This document shows, one piece after another, positions 10,695 to 21,546 of a stretch of 64,000 nucleotides of DNA; within the stretch, counting starts at the first letter, position 1, and each line of letters begins with the position of its first letter. This DNA comes from Rachycentron canadum (taxonomy: Eukaryota > Chordata > Actinopteri > Carangiformes > Rachycentridae). Where the stretch lies: positions 18,778,337 to 18,842,336 of the forward strand of contig CM076649.1 in assembly GCA_038496675.1 (NCBI GenBank), in the 5' to 3' direction. The notes under the pieces were generated by a model. It was not told the DNA's origin and made no database searches. It saw only the letters and a list, made by a program, of their open reading frames with translations. A program made the position numbers and the translations under genes.

Positions 10695-10730
10695 CTCCTG
10701 TTTACTGTCAACTGGTGACCCAGCTTCCTC
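10695..10730 (-). CDS. epb41l1: candidate alternative 36-nt epb41l1 exon (possible duplicate of 10182-10217)
   Basis: Twelve codons, EEAGSPVDSKQE, lie between an acceptor GATAAG (with a long T tract about 18-40 nt upstream) and a donor CAGGAG|GTATTT. Length, phase and the last 12 bases across the donor (AAACAGGAGGTA) equal those of the proven-looking 36-nt exon 478 nt further downstream. A CTGT/TGTC-type repeat (10605-10667) lies just inside the downstream intron. It may be a mutually exclusive or cassette exon, or a chance look-alike. Confidence 0.4.
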
Positions 10731-11161
10731 CTTATCGCCAGCAAGAGTTAAAAAAAAAAAAAAAAAAAAAATTAAAAAGCATGTTAGCAACCGAGGGCTA
10801 GGCTTGAGTTTGCATCTCTCAGCATAATAACGAAGGGTTAAAAACTGTAAAGCTGTTAGCTGGATTTATGAGCAGTGCAGTGTAAGCATGTAAGCCTGAG
10901 TGAATAGGAGTGAAAGGAGAAGAGTTAGTAAATGCTAAATCCACCAAAGCCACCACAGCGTTATGCCCCTGTTGGATAAGCTTCAATTGTCCTGAGACGC
11001 TTACACTGCACCTATTTACATTAGTTCCCCTGCAGTCCCGGATCTACCTGTACCAAGGTCAGAGATGTCTTCAAGTTGACTGAAACTTAATATATTTGAA
11101 CTTTTTGTAATATTTATTACATTTTGCTTAATGGAAATTCATAAAAAGTCAGTTTTTGTAC

Positions 11162-11394
11162 CATGATCTCTTTCTTTCTGCTTGGAGTGACATTGCCCTG
11201 ATCGTCTCTGTCCTGCTCCGACTCGTGGTCTTGGTCTTGGTCTTTGTCCTCCTCGTCCTGCTCTAAGCTGGGCTCCAGCTCAGTCTCCTGCTCGTCCACT
11301 GAGGGGCTGTGGAGGCGACGCTGTTCACTGATGCTGCGGTGGGACAGCCCGTCGTGGTTCTCACACATGGCTGAGACAGGCCGTGAGAACTCTG
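11162..11394 (-). CDS. epb41l1: epb41l1 exon: acidic linker
   Basis: This exon has 233 nt. It begins EFSRPVSAMCENHDG, which matches 4.1N (AEFSRPASVSENHD). It then becomes very acidic and low in complexity (EQDEEDKDQDQDHESEQDRD) and ends TPSRKKEIM. The acceptor is TTGCAAG; the donor ATG|GTACAA is weak. The start is firm. The 3' end is inferred from phase 0 continuity with the following 36-nt exon. Confidence 0.88.
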
Positions 11395-11470
11395 CTTGCA
11401 ACAAGATTTGAATTACAACAAGAAACAAATCAGACAAGTTCATCTGCTTTGGGTCTTAAATATGATGCGT

Positions 11471-11735
11471 CAGTTGGTTAGTTTAGCTTAGCATAGATCC
11501 TGGAGGTAGTGGGAAACAGCTTTTGTCCAAATATAAAAATGATGTGACTATTTCTTTGCGACTTATCTTTACCAAGAAATAGTGTGCTACATAATAATAA
11601 TAATAATAAAAATAATTTTGCATGGATTACACAAATCATTTATGACGTAACTTTCTAAGCTTTAGAGGTGGTCCTCGACCTCTCTACTTCCAGTCTTTAT
11701 GCTAAGCTAAGCTAAACATCTCCTGACTGCAACTA
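11471..11735. repeat. MITE-like TTAGCTTAGC repeat, copy 2
   Basis: Begins GTTAGTTTAGCTTAGCAT and ends TCTTTATGCTAAGCTAAGC. The interior is diverged. It sits in the 461-nt intron between the FA exon and the acidic-linker exon, filling more than half of it. Confidence 0.7.
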
Positions 11736-11855
11736 ACTCAATAGTTGCTCAAAATCCACAACTATTTTACTTTATGTCTCCAAAGTTTCAAAGTTCAAAA
11801 ATACACTCTAGACCCTCCCTGTGCAGATCTATCCGGGCACCACTGAGGCTCTCAC

Positions 11856-12031
11856 CTCCATCCAAGCTCCTGGACAGCAGGTACCTCTTGCTGGTGGAGC
11901 GCTCAAAGTGTGGAGCAGGCCGGTCTATGAGCGCACTGGCCTGTCTGGTTTGAGCCTGCGTTCTTCCACTGTATCGAAACTTTGAACCCATCACCAAGAA
12001 GCCCTTAGGAGGAGGCTCTGGAGAGACCAAC
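11856..12031 (-). CDS. epb41l1: epb41l1 exon: FERM-adjacent (FA) domain
   Basis: This exon has 176 nt, with acceptor TTTCCACAG and donor GGAG|GTGAGA. It encodes LVSPEPPPKGFLVMGSKFR, YSGRTQAQTRQASALIDRPA and SKRYLLSRSLDG. This is the FERM-adjacent region, a regulatory segment with conserved RYSGRTQAQTR phosphorylation-type sites in 4.1 proteins. It ends in phase 1, completing an Ala codon with the next exon (RSLDGAEFSRP). Confidence 0.97.
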
Positions 12032-12381
12032 CTGTGGAAACAAGATGTTACTCACGACCATGGAACAAAGAGCAGCGAGGGAAAGACGGTGGAAGTCATC
12101 ACTGGAATTGGGAATAATCTCAGTTGTGTTACACTGAAAGTGGATTTCAAGGTAACATCTGTTTTGTTTTTGCTCCTGGGTAAGGGAATGCCATACACCC
12201 ACCCACCCCCCTCCATCCCCCCTGTCCACAACCAGTGAGTCAGACAACTGCATGTTTAACAAAGCACTATGCAATAAACTGAGTGTGGTTGCACCTGATG
12301 GAGCTGTGCACATGGAGCTGTTTTGTTTGCCTTGATATTAAACAGAAAACCCTCGAACCACGAGAGCTGATCGATTCTTAC

Positions 12382-12479
12382 CGGAAGAATGTGTGATGCT
12401 CAATGCAGACCTTCCACAGCCTCTTGGCAGCTCTGTGGTTGGGAAGCTTGAAACCAATTGTACTTTCGAACTGCTCGTA
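12382..12479 (-). CDS. epb41l1: epb41l1 exon: FERM F3 C-terminal helix, 98-nt exon
   Basis: This 98-nt exon has acceptor CCCTCTAG and donor TTCCG|GTAAGA. It encodes YEQFESTIGFKLPNHRAAK then RLWKVCIEHHTFFR, the end of the FERM domain. It ends in phase 2 and continues R-LVSPEPPPKG in the next exon. Confidence 0.97.
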
Positions 12480-13938
12480 CTAGAGGGGAGAGAGAGAATG
12501 AGGGGACAGAAAAAAAGTGAGGGGTGTGGGGTGTTGTGTGTATGTATGTGTTTGTGTATTTGTGGGGGGGGTCTGCATCTCATACCTGCGTGAACACTGA
12601 ACCCAGTCAATAAAGCTAAAGTCTTTGTGCTTGCATAAACACAACTGCCACAATTTATAAATGTCAACCCATTAGAACATGACAACATGGATTTTGCCAA
12701 CTGGACTAAAAGAGCAGATCAAGGCAGAGGAAGGGATAACATGCAATATTCAGACACTGGGAGCAATTGGGAGGAAAACTATTTCATGGCTCTATATTTA
12801 CACTCTTTATCCTTCTTTTCTGGCTGCAGCTGCAGCAGCTCTGTTAAAGGGGCTCTTTATTTGGCTTGATCACAGGCTCACTGTGCGGCTCTGTCACTTG
12901 ACTGGGTCTGGCCCAGACAGCCTGTCACACTGAGGCTCAGCATGGAGGATAAGCTGCAGCTCTGCACAGCACAATGAAGAGGGGAGAATACACTGTATAT
13001 CCTGACTGTGCAGAGGAGCACGGCTGGAGGTATAAGGCAGAGGATTTGCGGTGCTCTGTTCAGCGTAACTGACCACACATTCACATATGACGTGGCTTTT
13101 AACAGTAACAGCAGTGACAGAACATTAGCTACCGTTGTGTGAGGTCATGGTTTAAAGGAAGAGGTCGATATTTAATACGAAGACTGATACCTCTCTCAGG
13201 TCTGTACATTAAATTTGCAGCTGGAGCCAGGAGGTGGTTAGCTTAGCATAAGGACTAGTAGGAAATGGCTAGCTCCAAGGCTAACAAAATCTGCCCACCA
13301 GCACCTCTGTAGTTCACTGACTAACACACGAGTTGTTGTTTATTTACTCTGTACGAAAAGCAGTGCAAAAATAGTAAGTTGTGGTTCTTGGTTGTGATTC
13401 CCTGAAGTAATCACTGCGAGGTTGCCAGGCAACCAGAGGAGACTCAAGGAAGCTGTAAACCACCAACTTGTCATTTCTACACCTACGGTCCTTAAGCTAA
13501 GCTAAGCTAACTGGCTGCTGGCTGAACTCACTGTTACAAAACAGAGAAGCATATTTCCCAAAATATTCAGCTGTGCTTCTGAGAGACTGCACTAGTGATT
13601 TAATATCGTATTTCAAAAAAGCTGAGCATCTAGTAAGAGACAGATTTTAAAAAATAGTCAAGTCAGATGCCAAGATATCCAGACCTTCAATTAACACATC
13701 TTTCAAACACCACACCCGCAGTCTCCAAGCCCCGGCACAAATACCCTTGATGACATCACCATCATCATCATCACTGTGATCATCTGGGTTGTTTTCACAG
13801 ACCTGACAAAGCTACTTGAAAGCCACAGACGACATTAAATAACAGTTTCCTGTTGAACCATGGCTAGTAAATGGATTTTTAATGGATGGGTGAAATCGAC
13901 AGAGTGCTCCTTTGATTCTCCTTCATCATGCTGTCTAC
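12480..13938 (-). other. epb41l1: epb41l1 intron
   Basis: Contains one full MITE-like copy (13219-13530). No exon was seen; the open frames near 12679-13084 lack splice or homology support. Confidence 0.65.
13219..13530. repeat. MITE-like TTAGCTTAGC repeat, copy 3 (best preserved)
   Basis: The left end GGTTAGCTTAGCATAAGGA is an inverted match to the right end TCCTTAAGCTAAGCTAAGC. The interior includes AACAAAATCTGCCCACCAGC, CACCTCTGTAGTTCACTGAC and GCGAGGTTGCCAGGCAACC. The GTTGCCAGGCAAC at 13421-13433 is an RFX X-box-like palindrome inside the repeat. Confidence 0.8.
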
Positions 13939-14091
13939 CTCTCCAGGTCGTATCTTGATGTAAAAGTTGCTCCTCTTGTAAGAGATCTTGAGGATCTTTG
14001 GCCAGGCGAAGCGGTTGATCCTCAGCCTGTCACGGTAAATCAGCAGGCCGTTGGCACAGACACCCAGCATTATGTCAATCCCTTCAGAATC
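13939..14091 (-). CDS. epb41l1: epb41l1 exon: FERM F3 lobe
   Basis: This exon has 153 nt (51 codons), phase 0 at both ends, with acceptor TCGCTGCAG and donor GAG|GTAGAC. It encodes DSEGIDIMLGVCANGLLIYR, INRFAWPKILKISYKR and SNFYIKIRPGE, essentially identical to mammalian 4.1N F3. Confidence 0.98.
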
Positions 14092-14206
14092 CTGCAGCGA
14101 ACAGGGGACGAAGCAGAGGCAGAAACGATTCATTAGCAGCACTGGACGCCTCCCTGGAACCTACTGTACTTTCACGCAAATTGAACCGACTTCAGGAGGA
14201 GCCGAC

Positions 14207-14294
14207 CTTAGCATGATGGAGGTCCACACCATACATGGACAGTTTCTTCGCATTCTCCAAGAAGTTAATTTCAGCCTCCGCTGGAGTCATCCCC
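14207..14294 (-). CDS. epb41l1: epb41l1 exon: FERM F2 end, 88-nt exon
   Basis: This 88-nt exon has acceptor TGTGTCCACAG and donor TAAG|GTCGGC. It encodes [19 protein letters not shown] then [10 protein letters not shown], a universally conserved 4.1 block. The size equals the classic 88-nt FERM exon of this family. Confidence 0.97.
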
Positions 14295-14693
14295 CTGTGG
14301 ACACAATAACAATAATATCAGTAACCAACATCAACAGTCCGTCTTAAATAATAAACCCATAATCTTGCACAGTGGGAGCAGAATTATCTTGGTAGTGTGT
14401 TTGATATAGTCACTTTTAAAACCCTTGCATCCGTCCCCCCAAGCATTATTTTGGTCATATGCCAAAAAGCAAAGCCAAATCAGAGCATGGCGAAGACCCT
14501 GTAACTGAAGTGTTTCTCACATTGGCAAGATTGGTGCTCTGTGCATCTCAATGACAGCTGGTGCACTAATGTGACGCCATCTATCATCCATATGCATGAT
14601 GGAGTGTTTCGACACAACAGAAAACTCATCAGCCCATCACCCCAGAAGATTTGTGGAGAGTTGAAAGTCTGATTTAAGAGATATGTCCAGTAC

Positions 14694-14912
14694 TTGTAGT
14701 TTCGATGGAGCTCCATGACCCGCTCCTCCAGCTCGCGAGTCTGATTGGGAGCGAAGCGGAAATCGCTGACATAGTCGGAGCCGTGGTCGTCCTGGTCGTA
14801 GTCTCCCAGCTCGGCTTGAACTGTGTAGGAGCCCAAGAGGGCGTGAGTGACGAACGAGCACGGCAGCCGACCTGACAGCATGTCATCCCTCAGCTGCAGA
14901 CACAGGTAGTAT
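14694..14912 (-). CDS. epb41l1: epb41l1 exon: FERM F2 lobe
   Basis: This exon has 219 nt. It encodes YYLCLQLRDDMLSGRLPCSF, THALLGSYTVQAELGDYD and FRFAPNQTRELEERVMELHR, all strong FERM F2 blocks of 4.1 proteins. The acceptor is CGTCTGACAG and the donor is the weaker ACAA|GTACTG. It joins in phase 2 to the next exon, giving [11 protein letters not shown]. Confidence 0.97.
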
Positions 14913-15246
14913 CTGTCAGACGAGACAAAAGGGGAGGAGGGTGTTGGCAGTCAAACAACCTGAGCCAAGGCGAGCTCCAACAAGTATTCAGCATAGTTAA
15001 TCCATGGCATTTAGTAGCATTCCAGGTCTAATCCTCAAAAGGGAGAGAGGGATTTGGGTTTCTTTGACACTGGGGCAAATATGCCATGTAAATTGTTACA
15101 ATACTTTCATGTAAACACTTCTTTAGGAAAATGAAAAAAGCGAACCATCTGTGAAAGTGACATGTGTAAGCAATTTCTGGTCTGATTAACTCTGAAGAGC
15201 ATCTGACAGCACCAGCCAGAGGAGCTACAGCTGCTGATACTGTAAG

Positions 15247-15249
<3 letters not shown>

Positions 15250-15284
<35 letters not shown>

Positions 15285-15290
15285 TGTGTG
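15250..15290. repeat. (GT)n microsatellite next to a FERM exon donor
   Basis: GT run with one TC interruption, ending six bases from the donor at 15296. It is CA-rich on the transcript strand. Confidence 0.95.
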
Positions 15291-15296
15291 TTGTAC

Positions 15297-15372
15297 CTGG
15301 TAATATCCTCAGTGAGCTGGGAGGGGTCTGGAGGGTAGAACTTGACTGCGAAGGCAAAGTGCCACGGAGAGT
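15297..15372 (-). CDS. epb41l1: epb41l1 exon: FERM, 76-nt exon next to a CA repeat
   Basis: This 76-nt exon starts in phase 1 and ends in phase 2. It encodes SPWHFAFAVKFYPPDPSQL then TEDITR, the conserved KFYPPDP block of FERM. The acceptor is CATCTCTCCTCAG and the donor is CCAG|GTACAA. Six bases inside the downstream intron a CA repeat of about 40 nt begins (transcript strand), which may influence use of this donor. Confidence 0.96.
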
Positions 15373-15575
15373 CTGAGGAGAGATGGAGGGTTGAACATCA
15401 CGTTTGTCTTTGGATAAATTGTTCAAAATTGTAATTACGAGTCGATAATGAAACTGTATCTCAGAGGTCAACACAAAACTTTTCATCGGTTCATATGCCA
15501 ACAAATCTAATTAACAGCGTTACTAATTGAAATTTAAAATATTTATCAGCTCAGCAATTTGGAAACGACACTCAC

Positions 15576-15618
15576 TGCGCATCTGCTTCTTGATCTCCTT
15601 GGAGGGGTCCAACCAGTT
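15576..15618 (-). CDS. epb41l1: epb41l1 exon: FERM, 43-nt exon
   Basis: This 43-nt exon encodes NWLDPSKEIKKQMR plus one base of the next codon. The acceptor is CTGTCTTACAG and the donor is GCGCA|GTGAGT. The length and the NWLDPSKEIKKQ motif match the FERM region of the 4.1 family. It is too short to be seen by ORF length. Confidence 0.96.
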
Positions 15619-18600
15619 CTGTAAGACAGACGGCAGAATTCACACAGGGCACACTGGGAACATGGGTAGTACACACATAGGGGTCACATTTTGCTCTAAT
15701 TGCTGTGTTGTGTTTCTAATGAAAGCTTCTCCATATGGTTAAATAAAGGAACTGAGCCTGCACCCTGCTGAGCCGCACCAATCGCACTGAGTAGATTTAA
15801 TTCAAGCATCTGTTTCAAAATCCCCAGCAGCCAGTTACCACTCTGATCTCAGATCTGCTTCACCTGTAGGGACACCGTTTCTGCTCTGGCTGTGCGAACG
15901 CTTTGATCAGCGGTGCAGTGGTAATTGACTCTGCTGTAACGGCACCTGTAGATCATGTTGTGGTGTTTGGAGGCTCAGCAACACACAGACAGGTATTCTT
16001 ACCCTCCTAAAGCTGTGTTCAGAAAATACTGGCTGAAAGACAAGAGGACTTCAATCATCCATATTATTCTTCACCAGGTTCATCACACCTCTTCTCCCTA
16101 ATTAATGAGATTCATGTTTCCATGAATCTCCCACTGTCTATTCATACTCTTATCACACTTCAAATGTCCTGTTCATCTGTGATATGCTCCAAGTTGAGTC
16201 TCTCAGAAATGACAATAACTTCTAATTACTATAAAGTATAATTTTATTGGAAATAAATCCAAAGATTTGCTATAACTTTTTATTGAGGTTCTCAAATTAA
16301 TTTAATTTTAATGTCTTCAAGTGTGATTGGGTCAGATGTGAGGAGGTCCTGTCTGCGAGTACGACTACAGTACGACAACGTGCACTGACAGGTACATTAT
16401 CAGTGGAGGTTTGTGTGTTTGTGAGAGAGAGAAGTATCAAGAGTTGATACTGTGGTGGTCTGCCATAGCTATATCAGTGTATGGGAAACATTGTCAGAGT
16501 CGGCAGTCCTTCAGTGCGGCCCATGACACATTTGTGCTCTCACTGCTAAATGAATGTGGCCATATGTGGCCCAGACCACGACCAATGTGGCCCAGACAAT
16601 CTTCCACATGTGGTCTGAGTGACTGAACTTACTCTGTGTGTCGACTGTGTTCACACTTGTACTTAGAGCTTTCAACGTGCGATCAGATCATCCTGAGACA
16701 TGTCAGTAGTGAACATGTTCACCACCTTAGCTTAGGGTGTTAACATGTTACCTTTCGCTACCAAGACACAGAACAACAGATAAATGCCATTAGTTCTGCA
16801 GGTATTTTGTCATAAACCAGAGAATCTGGTTTGGTTTGTTTTGATGAAAAAAATTCCTTTGCAAATGCACAGTCCCTGGAGCCACACTGACAGGACAGAG
16901 GAAGACTGATAAATGACAAATGAATGGAAAATGATTTAGTGTCTAAATAAGTTGTTGTTCTACTACACACACGGTCTCCACCAGCTATTCCATAAATCAT
17001 CTATGAAATCAAAATATTTCCTGAATGGAAGCAACCAGACGACAATGTACCACAAAGCTAACATGTCACCATTTTTCATTTTCCTTAAAGGATTGAGTCA
17101 GCCCTTGTTCCCTGCATGAAGGCATCCGCATTTGTTATGACTTCACTCATTTATTCATGTTTCCCTTTTATTTGTCACTCATCTGTAAATCTAATTAAAA
17201 CACATGAGCAAAAAGATAGGCAGACAAAGCAGGTTACTCACTTAGAGTGATAGGAGTTAATATAATTTGTTGCTCTGATTCTGGAGCTTACACAAACACA
17301 TAAACAGGTGTTTGTAACATAGTTGTGTGCTGCCTGTGTTGAGGAGAGCTGACAGTGATCTTCACCAACCTCACAGCAGCTGCTTATTAAAGTTGACAGT
17401 ATTTTTGGCAGCTGGTATCACATCAGTCAGAGAGATAGGTCGATAGAGAACTGTGCAACCCTGTGGTCCTGTTGGGCAAACGGCAGCGACTCAGGCAATT
17501 TGAACTGCGCCTTCACGTGCACACACTCACGTGCACAGGCACAAATACACATACTCCTCCAGTGTTTAATCAGGCTGCTAAAGACTTTAATGACCCGCAG
17601 GCATTTTCTGAATCTATCTTTTATCAGCCAAGGCCAAAAGAGTACTCAATTAGTAAGGTGCTCTCTGCTGCTTTGCTTTTTCTCTTTCAGAAAAGCAGGA
17701 GGAACTTTTAATCACTGACTGTCCAATCTCACTTTTGCAACCTTAGATCATAAAGAAATCACAGCGAATAAATGTTCTCCTGAAGAGGAAAGATTAAATC
17801 CCTGCTTCCCCAACTGAGACAGAGAAAGGGCACCTGAAATGACATTTCAATTCTCAGTCTTGTTTGGTCCACCTATCAGTGATGACCCCAGACAGTAGGC
17901 TCAAGCTGCACTCTGATAAGCCTGTCTTTGATGAGCCTGACATATTGATCTAAGCTGTAGCTTCACCTACACTCAGAGAGGAAAATATTTGAAGTTCAAG
18001 CCTGTTTATCTCTCAAACGCCACAGCTCACTGGTCCATATGGGCCGAGATTATGCTAAATCCAAAAGCCTCAGCCATCACACACACATCAAGTCACAACA
18101 TGTGCCCTGACAAAGCGTGCACAGGCTGATGATGGTGACAGAAAATATGCTCCAGATGTTAAAAGAGACTTAGTCTTGTCATCTTTCCTATCTTCAAAAG
18201 GCAGGAGGTTCCTCTGTAGCTGTAGAACCACATACCTGCCCTCAGGGAGACTCACATCAATCAGAACCCAAAAACACACATCCAACCCGACAGTCACGAC
18301 CCATCAGTTGAGTGTCAATCACATGATTATACGATAATAAGTCTGGTCTGTGCACTTGATAACAAATCAAAAAAGATCAGAGGGAAACATATTTAGACAT
18401 TCTATTTGAAATCAGCTGTTTGCAGCGTAATGTATGTCAACATTCATCAGATGCAGAAATAATGAAACCTCAGAGGACACGGAAAAGAAATAAAAAATCA
18501 GAGCGTTTCTGACCAATTAAAGTTTGACCGGGTAACACACGAGAGGTTAAGAAGGAGGAAGTGAACACTTTGAAGCCATTTCAGAAAAACCTGTAGCGGT

Positions 18601-19604
18601 ATCTGTCTTTATCCGCCCAGATTTTGAGGTATCTGTTTCTGAGATTTCCTTCAGGACTGTGATCAGTTTTTTCTATGGTAGAGTAGTTCCAGTGAATACA
18701 GTTCAAAGTCAGGTCTGGGGTTACTCTCTTACAGAGCAGTTCAGGATTTTAAAGCTTAATAATCAATATTTCTATCTTAACTATGGACAAAATAATGACA
18801 AAGAAATGTCAAAGTAGAATTATCACCCAACTCAGCTGTGTTTTTAGTAGCAGCAGGAAGTTGTCATGAAAAAGCACTGATACCATAAACCTAAGGCTAA
18901 CTAACTAAAGAACACATATGACTTGGCAGCTAAAGAGCCACATATGTTTCTTTAGATTTGGTGGAAACCAAATCAGAGATATTGAATTTTGAAATGTCCA
19001 GAGAGAGAGAGAGCTGCTGTCCTTGCATCCTTACATTACTAGTGAAATGACCTAACAGCATTTTTACTAATATTAAAAAAAAATGTCTTTTGGCCAAAAT
19101 AAAATATTAAGATCTGGCTGATCTTAAATTTAGACCTTGCCTGTAGCTATGGGCTGAAGGTAAACTAGTAAGCTATCCTGTCTGCACATTACCATGGTTA
19201 TGAGAGGACGACAACAACAAGTCATGAAACTCCAAATCTTATATATTCAATTGCTCCTGATAAATTGTGACTCTTCAGTCCACAGAGGTTTCATTCAACC
19301 AATGATATTGTTTCTGCCTCCCAGAAATATTTGTATAACTAAATTTCATATACGCATATTGCAAAGAGTAGATGAGGTATTTTTTCATCTATTCTCCCAC
19401 TGCACAAGTTTTTGAATTGCCTTTTGTCCAGACCCAGACTGAGCACAGAAATTTCCATTTTCCATTCATCTTTGAATGATGGATTGTGCACCACTGAGAA
19501 AGCCACCCCAGCAAACAAGTGAGAGGAATACAGATTGTTCTGTGAGCAACATGTTTATGCACCGAAATGTCCCACAAGGTCTTTGTGGTACACAATTCAC
19601 TGAC
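15619..19604 (-). other. epb41l1: epb41l1 intron (4.0 kb)
   Basis: AT-rich. It includes a fragment of a dispersed repeat near 16700-16840 and a 10-bp inverted repeat at 16107-16130 (GAGATTCATG-TTTC-CATGAATCTC). No exon was recognised. Confidence 0.6.
16700..16840. repeat. percomorph dispersed repeat fragment (TGTTCACCATCTTAG family)
   Basis: GTGAACATGTTCACCACCTT...TTAGCTTAGGGTGTTAACATG...GCCATTAGTTCTGCAGGTAT...TTGTCATAAACCAGAGAATC resembles a common fish repeat. Two further copies are at 20515-21080 and 33405-33760. Confidence 0.55.
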
Positions 19605-19709
19605 CTTCTGGGTGTCTGTGTCGGCAAAGGTCAGACCAAAGTAGTCTTTCTCCAGCAGGTTGAGGTGCTCACACACCATATCCATCAGGGTCTGTCCTTT
19701 AGAGTGTTT
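19605..19709 (-). CDS. epb41l1: epb41l1 exon: FERM F1 lobe
   Basis: This exon has 105 nt (35 codons), phase 0 at both ends, with acceptor TTTTCCCAG and donor AAG|GTCAGT. It encodes KHSKGQTLMDMVCEHLNLLE followed by KDYFGLTFADTDTQK, one of the most conserved blocks of all 4.1 proteins (VCEHLNLLEKDYFGL). It lies alone between introns of about 5.9 and 4.0 kb. Confidence 0.97.
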
Positions 19710-20514
19710 CTGGGAAAAGAAACATACATAACACATCAGTAGTAAAAAGGTCAAAAAAAGATTTTCTACTATATTTTATAATTATTATTATATATATTTA
19801 CTAGCTCAGTGTACAAAATTTGGCTCATCAATATCCGACCCCATTAGACAGCTGTTCTTATTAGAATTTCTTTCCTGTTCCCTGGTTCTGTTCACAATAA
19901 CAGCTCAGCCATTTGGTGTTGTGCCACAGCCAGTGTGCATCAAGCACTTGACAGTGAAAATGGACTGTGAATTGCTGAGGAAGATTGGTCTTTGTATTGT
20001 AGATAGAAATTTCTCTGCCACTGACAGAGCAGAACAGCAACATTTTCTTTGACTGTCAAGTGACAAGTTCATGTTTGCACATTCAAGTAGAGTTTCAATG
20101 TGGATTTTTTTGACTGGTTAACATCAGGTTGCACAAATGTTTGCTCACTGTACTGAGAGATGAATATATCTCAACATCAGTAACATCATAATACAGCACA
20201 AACACTGAGTTTCTAAGGAAGTAAGATGATCTTATATTTAGATTTCAAATATATACTGAATTATCTTTGTATTGATTGGATTATCTAGTGTCAGTCACAT
20301 TCCATTGATGACAACAGTATTTCAGATGGTTTACATCCCACCTCATTATACACTGAATAATGACTTATCATAATGACTGAATAAAATGCTTCACCAAGAG
20401 CAATGATCACACATTTGCATAGTCAAAATGATAAATCAAAGCACTAACTCTGAAGAAACTCCACCATTATTGACTATCAAAGGTGATATTTTAGTTTTCT
20501 CTTCTGTTAATGAA

Positions 20515-21080
20515 CCGGTCTAAAGCCATGCAGGTGCATCAATGAGCTTTGAACTAAAAGCTAACATTAGCATACAAAGATGGTCACAGTGACGATGTTA
20601 AGCAGATAATATTTAAAATGTTGACCATTTTAGATTAGGGTGTTGTTATTGTAACTAAACACTAAACCAAAGGTAAAACAGCCGCTGGTGGGAATGTCTG
20701 CTGCCAATGCATGAAATGAAACTTTGACCTGATGATATCTTTGAAATTTATCCTCTGGGGACCATGAATATCTGAACCAAATGTTGTCACACTCCTTCAC
20801 GTAGATATAGATATTTGACAAGATAAATTAAAACTTTGACCAGCAACAGGAAAAATATGGGGAAGTCACTGAGGGTCATCTTGACCATGACCTTGAATAC
20901 TTTCAAAACATCTCATGTTAGTCCACCCTATTGTTTCACACAAATCCCAAAAACAGCAGCCTAATTGTGGCACATGAAGAAAAGTAAGGGGACCATGATT
21001 CTGTCTGAACCAAGTTTCATGGTGATCCATCCAATAGTTGATGACACACAGACCTAGAGTCAGACCCACACGTCAAGATG
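20515..21080. repeat. percomorph dispersed repeat, composite copy
   Basis: Contains ATGAGCTTTGAACTAAAAGC, GACGATGTTAAGCAGATAAT, TTGACCATTTTAGATTAGGG, TTGACCTGATGATATCTTTG, GGGGACCATGAATATCTGAA and later TTTCATGGTGATCCATCCAA. These are successive blocks of the same family as 33405-33760. Confidence 0.55.
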
Positions 21081-21532
21081 GTGACTCTCAAGCCTCTCAA
21101 CTTGTATGTTTGGCCAGACACTATCCAGGTCTTGTCTCTATATAGAAACAAGACAAACAACACTAAATTACTTTAAGTAGTATAATTCCTTGATATTGAT
21201 TATTAATTATCTTGTCATTGAATTCATTACCCTTGATAAATTGCTCTTACAAAGCTCCTTTTGATCTTATCTTAAGTCTTCTAAACACACAGCCTCACAC
21301 TTGCAAGCAAATTTGCTTGACTCAAACAAAATATGATTTATTTTTGCAGTGTATGAAATATTGACACAACATCAATTCATGCATGAGCTCATATGCCACT
21401 GTTAAATATTAAACACCAAAGTAGTAGAGGTGTCAATATTGAGACCTAACACTGAGCTACCCTCAGAGTATTGGACTCATGGTGCCTCCTCCCCTGGAGC
21501 CTCGGTGAGGTGACATGGAGATGGAGCAGGCA

Positions 21533-21546
21533 GTTGCCAGGGAAAC
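21533..21546. promoter_or_regulatory. RFX X-box-like motif
   Basis: GTTGCCAGGGAAAC fits the imperfect inverted repeat of RFX sites (GTTGCC-N-GGNAAC type). It is intronic; function is unknown. Confidence 0.3.

Larger units (their letters stand above)
10218..11161 (-). other. epb41l1: epb41l1 intron containing the candidate duplicate exon
   Basis: Holds the candidate exon 10695-10730, the CAGA repeat and a poly-A run (plus strand, about 10749-10769). Nothing else was recognised. Confidence 0.6.
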
